The notes below the pieces were generated by a model that worked only from the letters and a program-made list of their open reading frames with translations, had not been told where the DNA came from and searched no databases. 64,000 nucleotides of DNA from Pontibacterium sinense (GTDB lineage: Bacteria; Pseudomonadota; Gammaproteobacteria; Pseudomonadales; Balneatricaceae), in NCBI RefSeq assembly GCF_015209595.1, contig NZ_JADEYS010000001.1, forward strand, positions 1-64,000, written 5' to 3'. Shown here piece after piece: positions 52,923 to 63,905 of the stretch (the stretch's first letter is position 1; each line of letters opens with the position of its first letter). The position numbers and the translations under genes were made by a program.

Positions 52923-53849
52923 TTAAAACTCGTAGCTGAGTTCCAGGTTATAGCGCCGTTCACCTTGATCACCACCGTTAAGGTGTTGCTCTATAGCGAA
53001 CTCCATTTCGAAGCCGGGCATCGGTGCTTCATACTCAAGCTTGACCTGAGCGATCCAACGCTCATCGTCGTCCCAGACCCAGTCCTTTTCGTCATCGGCG
53101 CGTTCTGCGTCCAGCTCTCTCTGCCAATAGGGCCCGGTGGTGAGTTCCCAGCCGTCCAGTGGTGTTATCCAACTGAGAAACAGACCCGCTTCGTACTGCT
53201 GTTCCATTTCAGCTTCTTGGATTTTGTCGCGTGTATCATCGTGCCAGAGATTCAGGCGTTCCTGCTTATATTCCACGAACGGGTGCAGATAGATGCCCGG
53301 CCAGTGGGTAGAATATTCACCTTCAGCTTTTACCGACCACTCGTACCCCTTTAGATCGCCGCTGCGGGCTTTGGCGTCTTCGTGGAGTTGATTCGCGCCG
53401 TAGGATACGTGCAAATAGCGGTCATAGCGTGCTTTCAGTAACCAGCGATCCGCGCCCAAAATCCGACCCGTGTCGTAACGCAGGCCCAGCCCGGCATAAG
53501 TGATCCGTTCAAACTCGGTACGGGTTTTGTCTTTTTTCAGGCTGCCATCGTCTTTCAGCTGTAAGTCTTTGTCTTTGGTGTGCTTAAACAGGTGACCAAC
53601 ACGCCCGATATATTCGAGCTCAGGCAGTGTGCTTTCAACGGTGTAGGTAAGCAGGGTTTCCAACTGAGTTTTACGTTTCTGCTTAACTTTACGTTTATCA
53701 AAGTCTCCGGCGCTATCGTACGAGGTAATATCGGAGCCTGAACCGTCGGTATATTTTAGGTCGGTTTTAAGCTCCCATTGTCCAGCGGTCGCCGTTGAGG
53801 TGAGCAGACAGGCACTGCATAACAGCAACAGTGTGTCAGAGTGGTTCAT
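52923..53849 (-). CDS. Outer-membrane beta-barrel protein
   Basis: A 308-residue exported protein. After the signal peptide (LLLLCSACLLTSTATA) it consists of alternating amphipathic strands (GQWELKTDLKYTDGSG, ARYDRYLHVSYGAN, GIYLHPFVEYKQERL) and ends in ELSYEF, the terminal Phe of outer-membrane barrels. It is unusually charged. It overlaps the GGDEF/EAL gene by 14 bp, which implies joint expression. Specific function unknown. Confidence 0.8.
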   Translation of the reverse strand: MNHSDTLLLLCSACLLTSTATAGQWELKTDLKYTDGSGSDITSYDSAGDFDKRKVKQKRKTQLETLLTYTVESTLPELEYIGRVGHLFKHTKDKDLQLKDDGSLKKDKTRTEFERITYAGLGLRYDTGRILGADRWLLKARYDRYLHVSYGANQLHEDAKARSGDLKGYEWSVKAEGEYSTHWPGIYLHPFVEYKQERLNLWHDDTRDKIQEAEMEQQYEAGLFLSWITPLDGWELTTGPYWQRELDAERADDEKDWVWDDDERWIAQVKLEYEAPMPGFEMEFAIEQHLNGGDQGERRYNLELSYEF

Positions 53850-55983
53850 GTACGGATTCCTTGTCCAGGATATGGGTAAGTTGTTCTAGCGGTGCAGGCT
53901 TGGCAAAGAGATAGCCCTGACCGTAATGACCACCTCGACTTTGCAGAAATTGTTGCTGGATGGTGGTTTCGATCCCTTCTGAGATGGTTTCGATACCCAA
54001 TGAGTGAGCGAGTGTGATGATGGTTTCTACAACCTGATTCCCTTCTATCTGAGTGATATCTGTGATGAAACTGCGGTCGATTTTCAGGCCATCAATTGGC
54101 AGGCTATGGAGATAACTCAAGGATGAGTAGCCGGTGCCAAAGTCATCAATCCAGATATCGGCACCGGTCCCTTTCCAGTTGTAGAGAATATCGGCACAGG
54201 ACTGAATATTCTCCATCATACTGGTTTCGGTAAGCTCCAGATGCAACGTATGTGCAGGTAACGCGTAGCTGCTAATGATCTGATGGATCTTGTCGCGAAT
54301 AGATTGTTCCTTCAGTGCGGCACCCGAGATATTCACCGACAATTTAAAGCAAGGTCGGCGAGGCAATAGGTGATTCGTCAGGTCCTTACAGGCTCTCTCC
54401 AGTGTCCATAACGTGAGAGGCAGAATCAGGTCAGTTTTTTCGATCAGTGGAATAAAGCTATCCGGTGGAATGTTGCCTTTTTCCGGATGGTGCCAGCGGA
54501 TCAATGCTTCGGCTCCCAGTATCTCGCCTGACTGAAGGTCAACAATAGGCTGATATGCCAGATGCAGATCGTTACGTGCCATCGCATCGCGCACCCCCTG
54601 CTGTATCAACATCTTGCTGATCACTGCGGTGTTCATATCGGGCTTGAAGAAGCGATGGCGTTTACGGCCGGAGTGTTTGGCCGCATACATGGCAATATCC
54701 GCTTGTTTGAGCAGTTCGGTGACGGTGCTGCCGTGTTCAGGGAAAAGCGTAATGCCTACGCTGGCGGAGACGTTATAGCGGCGGTCTTCGATGGTGAAAC
54801 TGTTGTCGAGCCGATCGGCGATCTGCGTGGCTATACGATCGATCTGCTGCAGGTCGGCATATGCGGGTAACAACAAAACAAATTCATCGCCGCCAAGGCG
54901 CGAGAGAAGGAGGCTTTCAGGCACCGGGAAATCGAGTTCGTCGGCTAACGAAGCAACCAGATTGCTCAGGCGATGCGCAGCCTGAATCAATAGTTTGTCT
55001 CCCACCTCATGCCCGGCAACATCGTTCACTTGCTTAAAGTGGTCCAGATCGATAAATAGTACTGCAACATGACTACCGTGGCGCTCAGCCCAGTGAATCA
55101 ACTTGCTCAGCTCTTCGTTGAACATACGGCGATTGGGTAGCTGGGTGAGCGGATCGTGATAGGCCAGCTGTTCAACCTGCCGCTGTGAGTGGTTGATTGA
55201 ATCCTTCATCTCTTCCAGTGCTTCGCCCAGAAGTCCGAATTCGTCGTCGCGCTCCAATTGGAAGTGGATCTGCGTTTCACCGCCAGCGTAAGCCCGGCAG
55301 CGTTCGGCCAGACGTTTTACGGGCGACAGTAAATGCTGAGAGAGCAGGAAGATGATGGAGGTCGCGACGGCCAGTAGCACCGCGATAATCATCAGCGAGG
55401 TCACCAGAATATTGTTACGCAGTTGTTGTCCTTGATTCTCCAGGTCAGTGCTCAGGTTCTGAATATCAGATTCAGCGTCTTTGTAAGTGATAGCCAGTCG
55501 GAGCATGGCAAAGGTTGTATCACCGGAGGTAATTGGCTGGGCAATATGAATATAACGCCCGATTTTCTGAGTGTCCTTGGTCTGATCAGCGCTCAGTCCC
55601 GGTGGCAAGAATTCGCTGACGGGTAGACCGTAAGTGCGCAACTCAGTAGATCCATCGTGAATGATCAGACCTTGTTGATCATAGATATAGACATAGGGCA
55701 CGCTACTTTGTTGGGTGAGTGCTTCAAGCTGTTCCTGAATTGCGCTGAAATCAGAGTTATACACAGCCGCATCCAGGTTGTTGGCGACTGTCGTTGCAAC
55801 CAGCTCCGCATCCCTGATCAGCTGCTGTTCTACGGCTGTTGACAGATGCTGCTGGCCAGAAGCGATTGAGGCTCTGGCATAGTGCTCCAGATAGTAAAGG
55901 TTGACCACTAACACGCAGCAGCCAACAAACGCTGTCATTGCCGCAAGTAGGACGCCATAACGGGTTGCGAGCGAGTGCTTCAT
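53836..55983 (-). CDS. Membrane GGDEF/EAL c-di-GMP enzyme
   Basis: A 715-residue protein. TM1 lies at about 12-30, followed by a periplasmic sensor of about 160 residues, TM2 at 191-214, HAMP at about 215-268, GGDEF at about 275-445 and EAL at about 455-705. The diguanylate-cyclase motif GGDEF (364-368) is intact. RxxD of the inhibitory site is absent at the expected place (PESLLLSR), so product feedback may be lost. The phosphodiesterase motifs EAL (492-494), DDFGTGYSSLSYL and KIDRSFI are intact. Its start overlaps the stop of the PhnD-like gene (ATGA), so it probably receives the periplasmic signal bound by that protein. Confidence 0.95.
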   Translation of the reverse strand: MKHSLATRYGVLLAAMTAFVGCCVLVVNLYYLEHYARASIASGQQHLSTAVEQQLIRDAELVATTVANNLDAAVYNSDFSAIQEQLEALTQQSSVPYVYIYDQQGLIIHDGSTELRTYGLPVSEFLPPGLSADQTKDTQKIGRYIHIAQPITSGDTTFAMLRLAITYKDAESDIQNLSTDLENQGQQLRNNILVTSLMIIAVLLAVATSIIFLLSQHLLSPVKRLAERCRAYAGGETQIHFQLERDDEFGLLGEALEEMKDSINHSQRQVEQLAYHDPLTQLPNRRMFNEELSKLIHWAERHGSHVAVLFIDLDHFKQVNDVAGHEVGDKLLIQAAHRLSNLVASLADELDFPVPESLLLSRLGGDEFVLLLPAYADLQQIDRIATQIADRLDNSFTIEDRRYNVSASVGITLFPEHGSTVTELLKQADIAMYAAKHSGRKRHRFFKPDMNTAVISKMLIQQGVRDAMARNDLHLAYQPIVDLQSGEILGAEALIRWHHPEKGNIPPDSFIPLIEKTDLILPLTLWTLERACKDLTNHLLPRRPCFKLSVNISGAALKEQSIRDKIHQIISSYALPAHTLHLELTETSMMENIQSCADILYNWKGTGADIWIDDFGTGYSSLSYLHSLPIDGLKIDRSFITDITQIEGNQVVETIITLAHSLGIETISEGIETTIQQQFLQSRGGHYGQGYLFAKPAPLEQLTHILDKESVHEPL

Positions 55984-56876
55984 TCAGGCCATGTCCTGCT
56001 GGTGGCGTATATATCTTCCAGCAGTTGGGGAACTTCGGGAGTCAGCACTTCAAAACCATCGGTCTTTTCATAGCGAGATAACAACTTGCCATGACTTTCC
56101 TGCGTCATACTAAGCAGCAGCTTTTTTAAAGCCGTGGCACGTTCTTCTGACAGTTTGGAGCTGACGAGCTCTAATGCTCGGGGGTAGGGTTCAGAGCGGT
56201 AGATGATACGTAATTCGGACTTGAGCTCCTCAGGTACTCGTCCCTTATTCTCCCAGTCACCGTCATTGAGCGCACCGGCTTCAACCAGCCCTTTGTGTAC
56301 CCACAGGAGGTTGTTTTTTTCGTTCCGACTGAAAAGATAATTGATCTTGTCAGAGGCACGGGGAGCGTTAAACCCCTCTATCTTCGTAGCGGATATGCCC
56401 TGCTTGTGGAGAAGAAGACGGGGGAGGTAATAACTGCTGAACGAGTTGTTATGTTCGAAGGCGATTCGTTTACCCAGCAAATCTCCCAGACTGGTTAACT
56501 GTGAATCTTTGTGGGTGTAGATCAGTGTCTGATACCGCTTTTGACGTGATTTCCACTTCATCACCAACGGAATAGCATCACCCTCATGTACCAGTACTGA
56601 TGCGGTATAAGGTGTTTCGGTGACCCAGTGTACCTCTCCGTTTTTGACTGCCTCGGTCAGTTCGTCCAGTTCGGAGAAAAGCCTGACCTCTCCCCGCGTG
56701 ATGCCTAAAGACTGCAGTTGAGATGCAACATATTTCGCCATTGGACGTAGCTGTTTGAAGTCTTTCTTGGGGCGGTCGCTGAGCTGAGCAAGCACCAGCG
56801 TATCAGCGATGGCGGGCGAGGTGTAAATAAGAGCAAGCCCGATTAGTGCCGGTGACAAAAGGCGGTGCAGCATCAT
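55980..56876 (-). CDS. PhnD-like periplasmic binding protein
   Basis: A 298-residue exported protein (signal peptide LIGLALIYTSPAIA) with the fold pattern of phosphate/phosphonate-type binding proteins (PhnD family): KQLRPMAKYVASQL, VHWVTETPYTASVLV, LLGKRIAFEHNNSFSSYYLP. No ABC permease or ATPase gene is near. Instead it is coupled to a membrane GGDEF/EAL gene, so it is probably a sensory binding protein that signals to the cyclase/phosphodiesterase. The ligand is unknown. Confidence 0.85.
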   Translation of the reverse strand: MMLHRLLSPALIGLALIYTSPAIADTLVLAQLSDRPKKDFKQLRPMAKYVASQLQSLGITRGEVRLFSELDELTEAVKNGEVHWVTETPYTASVLVHEGDAIPLVMKWKSRQKRYQTLIYTHKDSQLTSLGDLLGKRIAFEHNNSFSSYYLPRLLLHKQGISATKIEGFNAPRASDKINYLFSRNEKNNLLWVHKGLVEAGALNDGDWENKGRVPEELKSELRIIYRSEPYPRALELVSSKLSEERATALKKLLLSMTQESHGKLLSRYEKTDGFEVLTPEVPQLLEDIYATSRTWPE

Positions 56877-56921
56877 AACTTCCTTGGCGTATGCAGTGAC
56901 ATGCTCTTACATATTGTCCGA

Positions 56922-57575
56922 TCAGGCCATTTCAATCACGGCATCGACCAGCTTGTTGATGCCGGTTGCCGCTTCGGTGATCGATTCTGCCAGCATATAG
57001 GCTGGGGTCGTCACGACTCTTTTCTCGGTATCGATGATCATTTCATCCACAGGGCAGCTCTGGTGTTGTCCACCCATAGCCTCAATCGCTGCTGCAGTGT
57101 CAGTGTCGGTACCGATCGTGCATTGTGTGCCTTCTCCAAACAGCAATGGCGTCATTGCAGGAGCGATACAGATCAGCCCCACCGGTTTGCCCGCTTTGTG
57201 AATTTCCCGCGTGAAACGGGCAACCGTTTCATTTATTTCGCACTGGGCGCCGTTAACGGCAAAGTCGCATAAATTCTTCGCTGCACCAAAGCCGCCTGGA
57301 ATAATCAGAGCGTCGTAATCAGCTGCGTTCACCGTGGACAGATCCAGAATGTCACCTCGTGCCAAACGTGCGGCTTCAACCAGAACATTGCGGCTTTCGC
57401 CTTCCGCAACATCGCCTTTAAGGTGATCAATGACGTGTAGTTGTTCGATATCAGGAGCCATGCACTGGTACTGAGCGTTGTTCTGTTCGATACGTAGGAG
57501 GGTCAGTACCGACTCGTAGATTTCTGATCCATCAAATACACCACAACCTGAGAGAATAACGGCGATTTTTTTCAT
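56922..57575 (-). CDS. elbB: ElbB-type glyoxalase / DJ-1-like protein
   Basis: A 217-residue DJ-1/PfpI-superfamily protein. The start MKKIAVILSGCGVFDGSEIY and the sequence IIPGGFGAAKNLCDFA and GLICIAPAM are typical of ElbB, which shows glyoxalase activity and has been linked to isoprenoid metabolism. It is divergent from the hemB-ppk operon. Confidence 0.95.
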   Translation of the reverse strand: MKKIAVILSGCGVFDGSEIYESVLTLLRIEQNNAQYQCMAPDIEQLHVIDHLKGDVAEGESRNVLVEAARLARGDILDLSTVNAADYDALIIPGGFGAAKNLCDFAVNGAQCEINETVARFTREIHKAGKPVGLICIAPAMTPLLFGEGTQCTIGTDTDTAAAIEAMGGQHQSCPVDEMIIDTEKRVVTTPAYMLAESITEAATGINKLVDAVIEMA

Positions 57576-58906
<1,331 letters not shown>

Positions 58907-58955
58907 GCAGTAGCCCGACTTCGAAGGGCTGCTGACCACTACAGGAGTAGAGAAG

Positions 58956-61118
58956 ATGGTTGAAGAGACCGCTGTAGCGCAGAGTGAAGCGGCAGTAGCC
59001 CTGCTGGAAAGCCGGGAAAGTGTGCCGATTACGGATGAACCGGTGGAAGAGCCGCCGGTCGACCTTAAAGCGCCCGAGCTTTATATCAACCGTGAACTGA
59101 GCCACTTGCAGTTTAATATCCGCGTGCTGGAACAGGCGCTGGATGAGAAACATCCGTTGCTGGAACGTCTGATGTTCCTGCTGATTTTCTCCAGCAATCT
59201 GGATGAGTTTTTTGAAATTCGTGTCGCCGAGCAGCTGCATCAGCTCAAATACGGTCGCGAAGCGGTGGGTCCTGATGCGATGCATCCGGAGAAGATCATC
59301 AGCCGTATCGCGGAGATCTGTCATGCGCAGATCGAGCGTCAGTATCAGATTCTCAACGAAACTTTGTTCCCGGAGATGGAGAACGAAGGTATCCACTTCC
59401 TGCGTCGCCGCATCTGGACCGACAAGCAGCGTGAGTGGATCAGAACCTACTTCAACGATAATGTTGTTCCTGTTATTAGCCCGGTCGGGCTTGATCCCTC
59501 ACACCCGTTCCCACGCTTGGTGAACAAAAGCCTTAACTTTATCGTTGAGCTGGATGGTAAGGATGCGTTTGGTCGTCAGACCGGTATGGCGATCATCCCC
59601 GCGCCACGTTCTTTGCCACGTTTGGTGCGTTTACCGAACGAGATCTGTGAAGGTGATGGCGATCATCTTATTTTCCTCTCCTCACTGATCCATGAGTTTG
59701 CGGATGATCTGTTCCCGGGCATGAAAGTGAAGGGCTGCTTCCAGTTCCGCATTACCCGAAATGCCGATTTAACGTTCGATTTCGAAGAGATTGAAGATCT
59801 GGCGAATACCCTGCGTGGCGAGCTGCATTCGCGTAAATATGGTGATGCGGTGCGGCTTGAGGTTGATAACCGTACCCCGGAAGAGCTGATTCACTTCCTG
59901 CAACAAGAGTACACGCTGAACGAAAGTCAGACCTATCGTGTGAATGGGCCGGTTAACCTGACGCGTTTGATGGCGGTGCGTGATCTGGTCGAACGTAATG
60001 ACCTGCGCTGGAAACCGTTCTCTCCGGGTATACCGGGAAAAATTAAAGATCAGAAAGATATCTTTAAAGCCCTGAAACAGAGTGACCAGCTGTTACTGCA
60101 CCCGTTCCAGTCGTTCATTCCGGTCGTCGATTTGCTGCGTCAGTCGGCGAAAGATCCAAATGTGGTGGCGATAAAACAGACGTTGTACCGTACTGGTGTG
60201 AAATCCGACATCGTTAATGCGCTGGTGGAAGCCGCGCGTAGCGGTAAGGAAGTCACCGTAGTCATCGAGCTGCGGGCACGTTTTGACGAAGAGAGTAACC
60301 TGCATCTGGCAAGCCGTCTGCAGGAAGCTGGTTGTCTGGTGGTCTATGGCGTGGTGGGCTACAAATGCCACGCCAAAGCGATGCTGATCGTGCGTCAGGA
60401 AAACGGCAAGTTGGTGCGTTATTCCCATTTAGGCACAGGTAACTATCACTCCGGTACCGCACGTTTATACAGTGACTACAGTTTCCTGACGGCCGACCAC
60501 GAGGTGGGTGAAGACGTACACAAAGTCTTCCAGCAACTGACGGGTATGGGCAAGATTCAGAAACTGAAGAAGCTCTACAACGCCCCGTTCACCCTGCATG
60601 CGAAGATGCTGGAAATGATCCAACGTGAAACGCGTTTGGCCAAGTCTGGCAAAGACGCACATATTATGGTGAAGGTAAATGGACTGACAGAGCCAAAGAT
60701 GATTCGTGCTCTCTATGATGCATCACGTGCCGGGGTGAAGATTGATCTGATCATCCGTGGTATGTGCCGCTTGCGCCCTGGGATTCCTAAACTGTCCGAA
60801 AATATCCGTGTCCGCTCCATCATCGGCCGTTTTCTTGAACACACCCGCGTTTGTTATTTTGCCAATAATGGTAAGCCGGAAGTGTTTGCTGCCAGCGCCG
60901 ACTGGATGGAACGTAACATGCTTAATCGTGTAGAAACCGGCTTTCCGCTGTTTGGTAAAAACGCCGACCGCATGAAGAAAGAGCTGGATTACTACATGAT
61001 GGATAACTGCCAGAGTTGGGAGTTGCACGCTGATGGTAGTTACACCCAAAATCATCCGGAAGAAGGTGAAGAGCGTTTCTCAGCGCAAGACCGGCTGATG
61101 GATGACTTTGCTCGCTGA
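58956..61118 (+). CDS. ppk: Polyphosphate kinase 1
   Basis: A 720-residue PPK1; it reversibly transfers the gamma-phosphate of ATP to polyphosphate at the inner membrane. The N-terminal domain begins YINRELSHLQFNIRVLEQAL. The autophosphorylated His region is YSHLGTGNYHSGTARLYSDY, with a second His in YKCHAKAMLIV. It is preceded by AGGAG. Probably co-transcribed with hemB under the upstream PHO box. Confidence 0.98.
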   Translation: MVEETAVAQSEAAVALLESRESVPITDEPVEEPPVDLKAPELYINRELSHLQFNIRVLEQALDEKHPLLERLMFLLIFSSNLDEFFEIRVAEQLHQLKYGREAVGPDAMHPEKIISRIAEICHAQIERQYQILNETLFPEMENEGIHFLRRRIWTDKQREWIRTYFNDNVVPVISPVGLDPSHPFPRLVNKSLNFIVELDGKDAFGRQTGMAIIPAPRSLPRLVRLPNEICEGDGDHLIFLSSLIHEFADDLFPGMKVKGCFQFRITRNADLTFDFEEIEDLANTLRGELHSRKYGDAVRLEVDNRTPEELIHFLQQEYTLNESQTYRVNGPVNLTRLMAVRDLVERNDLRWKPFSPGIPGKIKDQKDIFKALKQSDQLLLHPFQSFIPVVDLLRQSAKDPNVVAIKQTLYRTGVKSDIVNALVEAARSGKEVTVVIELRARFDEESNLHLASRLQEAGCLVVYGVVGYKCHAKAMLIVRQENGKLVRYSHLGTGNYHSGTARLYSDYSFLTADHEVGEDVHKVFQQLTGMGKIQKLKKLYNAPFTLHAKMLEMIQRETRLAKSGKDAHIMVKVNGLTEPKMIRALYDASRAGVKIDLIIRGMCRLRPGIPKLSENIRVRSIIGRFLEHTRVCYFANNGKPEVFAASADWMERNMLNRVETGFPLFGKNADRMKKELDYYMMDNCQSWELHADGSYTQNHPEEGEERFSAQDRLMDDFAR

Positions 61119-61133
61119 TCTCACATAAACCAC

Positions 61134-61162
61134 GGCCGATAAAACCCCCGCTTTTATCGGCC
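61134..61162 (+). terminator. Terminator of hemB-ppk
   Basis: GGCCGATAAAA and TTTTATCGGCC form an 11-bp stem with a 7-nt loop, then AATATGTTTTTG. Located 16 bp after the ppk stop. Confidence 0.8.
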
Positions 61163-61348
61163 AATATGTTTTTGCCCATCCCATTTCTTTACTCTTTTTT
61201 TGTGCTACAAGTATTTTCTTTCAATGATGGTTTTTCGTATCACTAATACCAAAGTGGATGCTGAATGGTTGACTGTTGCTGTTTATTTATCACTTGGTAG
61301 CCGGTACTTTGTAATTGTGAGCATTCATGAATAAGCGAGGGACCGTTG

Positions 61349-62491
61349 ATGTTGGATCAGAAGCAGATCGAGATACTGGATCAACTCTATAAATGTATCC
61401 TTAAACCCGACCATTGGGGTGACCTGATGGAGCGGATCAACGATGACCTGAATGCCAACGGTACCAATGTGTTCGTCGGCGACCGCATATTTCAGGAGCT
61501 TCATAACAGCTGGATTACCACGGATATGCAGACGACGTTTCAGGGTTTTATGGAAAATGGCTTTGTTAAGTACGAGTTGCCGCTGGGCGAAACCCTCTCG
61601 CGTATCACGCCCTCTCCACAGTTCCGCTTGATGCCGGAAATTGAAACTGAGCACAACAAACTATCAGAACATAAGATGGATAATGGCTTTATCCACGACT
61701 GGTTGTATCAACACCATCAGATCAGGCATCGTTACCTCTCTCCGCTCAATCACCACCCCACCCACTTCGATTCGATCTGTGTCAGCTTCCAAGACCGCCC
61801 AGAGGTTGAGATCGAACGGGGTATTCAACGGGGTAACTTCTACCTGCCCCATATTGCCAACCTGATCAACGTTTCCCGCCCGTTTATGCTGCTGCAGGCG
61901 CGTTTTAACGGGGTGCTGGAAGTGCTGGATCGGTTGCGATTGGGTGTTTTCCTGCTCTCCTTTGACGGTGAATCAATCGAGAAAAACTCAGCAGCAGAGA
62001 ATGTACTGGATCAACAGGACGCCCTCTTCCTTGATGGCAAACAGATCCTGCGCTTTAGCGATCCCGATACACAGACAGGCTTTACCCAGGCCATGGCACA
62101 ACTATCAGCCTTTGAAGGCGGTGATGTCGCTCAGGCGAAACAGCGCTTCCTGGTGCCCAGGGCGTCCGGAAAGCGGAACTATCTGATTGAGCTATCGCCC
62201 CTGCTGCATGATGACATGCCCCTGGGTGTACTGATGATCGTTGCCGATCCTGACGAAAAGACACTGGTCGACACCGCACACTTTGGTGACCTGTTTGGCC
62301 TCACTGAAGCCGAACAGACGGTTTGCCAGCTGTTGGTTGAAGGCCACAAAGCCGGTGATATTGCCGATATACGCAGCACGCGGGTGGATACCGTGCGTGG
62401 GCAGGTTAAATCGATCCTCACCAAAACCGAAACCTTCCAGCAAACCGAGCTGATCCGCCTGGCGTTGTCGATCAATATTCCGGTGGATTAA
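61349..62491 (+). CDS. LuxR-type transcriptional regulator, copy 1
   Basis: A 380-residue regulator. Residues 1-310 form a sensor region of two parts without a family I can name (a PAS-like segment around 195-310: LDRLRLGVFLLSFDGESIEK). Residues about 315-375 are a LuxR/GerE helix-turn-helix (GLTEAEQTVCQLLVEGHKAG, then DTVRGQVKSILTKTETFQQT). The ATG with AGGGA upstream was chosen over a TTG one codon earlier. A near-full-length paralogue follows 86 bp downstream. Confidence 0.87.
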   Translation: MLDQKQIEILDQLYKCILKPDHWGDLMERINDDLNANGTNVFVGDRIFQELHNSWITTDMQTTFQGFMENGFVKYELPLGETLSRITPSPQFRLMPEIETEHNKLSEHKMDNGFIHDWLYQHHQIRHRYLSPLNHHPTHFDSICVSFQDRPEVEIERGIQRGNFYLPHIANLINVSRPFMLLQARFNGVLEVLDRLRLGVFLLSFDGESIEKNSAAENVLDQQDALFLDGKQILRFSDPDTQTGFTQAMAQLSAFEGGDVAQAKQRFLVPRASGKRNYLIELSPLLHDDMPLGVLMIVADPDEKTLVDTAHFGDLFGLTEAEQTVCQLLVEGHKAGDIADIRSTRVDTVRGQVKSILTKTETFQQTELIRLALSINIPVD

Positions 62492-62577
62492 TCCCTGGAG
62501 CCGAGGCCGCTTCTCATTCAATCGAACTCATGCCCGTGACTTGAGTGGAAGGGCGGGCAGTAAAAGGAAAAACCGGG

Positions 62578-63723
62578 ATGTTAGATCAAAAGCAGTTAGC
62601 GATTCTGGATCGGTTATATAAGTGTATTCTCAACCCCGAAGGCTGGGGTGACCTAATCGAATGTATTAAGGACGATGTTGGAGCCTATGGGACCAATATT
62701 TTTGTGGGCGACAGGATATTCTTCGAACTGCAAAACAGTTGGTTGACACAGGATATTCAAGCGAAATTCCCGGCATTCGCAGAGCAAGGTTTTATTCAGC
62801 GGGAAATACCCGTGAATGAAACGGCAATCAAGATTGTGCCGCAACCCAAGTTCATCTTGATGACCGAGATTGAAGACGCCCATAATCGCATTTCCGACAA
62901 CAAAGTTGACAATCGCGAGGTGCATGACTGGTTATACGCCAACGAGGGGATTCGGCATCGATATGTTACCCCCATGAACTACCATCCAACACACTTCGAC
63001 TCTATCTGCATCAGCTACAGAGATGGATCTCAGGCGGCCATCGAACAGGGTGTATCCCGTGGCAATTCCTATCTGCCACACTTGGCCAACCTGATCAACG
63101 TATCACGCCCCTTTCTGCTGCTGAAAGCGCGCTTTAACGGCGTTATGGAGGTGCTGGACCGCTTTCGATTGGGTGTCTTCCTGCTCACACTGGATGGTAC
63201 CTTGGTGGAGCAGAATGAAGCCGCCCGTAATATCCTTGATGCGAAGGATGCTATCCGGCTGGGCCAGAAGCACCGGCTGACGCTATCTGATATGGATAAA
63301 CAGCGCGAGCTTCAGCATGTCATAAAACAAATGGCATCCACTGAGCAGGGAGCCAAGGGTGCTTTGCAACACAGAATGCAAATACCGCGCGCAGCAGACC
63401 AGCGGGATTTACTGCTAGAGGTTGCACCCCTCCTACATAAAGATCTCCCCATCGGTGCCATTGTTATCGCGATAGATCCGGATACCAAAGCACTGATCAA
63501 TACGTCTCACTTTGGCGAGTTGTTTAGCCTCACTGATGCCGAGCAATCCGTCTGCCAGTTGCTACTGGAAGGCCACAAATCCGGGGATATTGCCGATATG
63601 CGTAGCACCCGGGTAGATACAGTGCGCAGCCAGGTGAAATCCATCCTCACCAAAACTGAAACCTACCAGCAAACTGAACTAATCCGCCTGGCATTGTCGA
63701 TCAATATCCCTGTGGATAAGTAA
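62578..63723 (+). CDS. LuxR-type transcriptional regulator, copy 2
   Basis: A 381-residue paralogue of the preceding gene, alike over its whole length (MLDQKQLAILDRLYKCIL, VSRPFLLLKARFNGVMEVLD, C-terminal LTDAEQSVCQLLLEGHKSGD and DTVRSQVKSILTKTETYQQT). The DNA-binding helix differs little from copy 1, so both may bind related sites. The start follows AAAGGAAAA; a version 11 residues longer is less likely. It lies 182 bp before the start of a large secreted-protein gene and may control it. Confidence 0.87.
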   Translation: MLDQKQLAILDRLYKCILNPEGWGDLIECIKDDVGAYGTNIFVGDRIFFELQNSWLTQDIQAKFPAFAEQGFIQREIPVNETAIKIVPQPKFILMTEIEDAHNRISDNKVDNREVHDWLYANEGIRHRYVTPMNYHPTHFDSICISYRDGSQAAIEQGVSRGNSYLPHLANLINVSRPFLLLKARFNGVMEVLDRFRLGVFLLTLDGTLVEQNEAARNILDAKDAIRLGQKHRLTLSDMDKQRELQHVIKQMASTEQGAKGALQHRMQIPRAADQRDLLLEVAPLLHKDLPIGAIVIAIDPDTKALINTSHFGELFSLTDAEQSVCQLLLEGHKSGDIADMRSTRVDTVRSQVKSILTKTETYQQTELIRLALSINIPVDK

Positions 63724-63772
63724 AAATCGAATACTAAGTACTACGAAGAATTTCGTGTTTTGCAACGGCGTA

Positions 63773-63784
63773 CCCCATATGGGG
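63773..63784. promoter_or_regulatory. Perfect 12-bp palindrome, candidate LuxR/NarL-type operator
   Basis: CCCCATATGGGG, within TACCCCATATGGGGGAT, lies between the second LuxR-type gene and the large-protein gene. The TACCCCAT/ATGGGG halves resemble the TACYYMT heptamers bound by NarL-group helix-turn-helix proteins. It is about 120 bp before the start codon of the following gene. Confidence 0.5.
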
Positions 63785-63905
63785 GATGAAGCCGTTGTAG
63801 AGCCGTTGTTAAAGTTGCCTCAATTCTAACCTTATTACCCAAATTCTCACTTCACTGCGTTTTGTGCTGTAAGCAGGAAGCTTGATTACTCAAAGGACCT
63901 GGACG

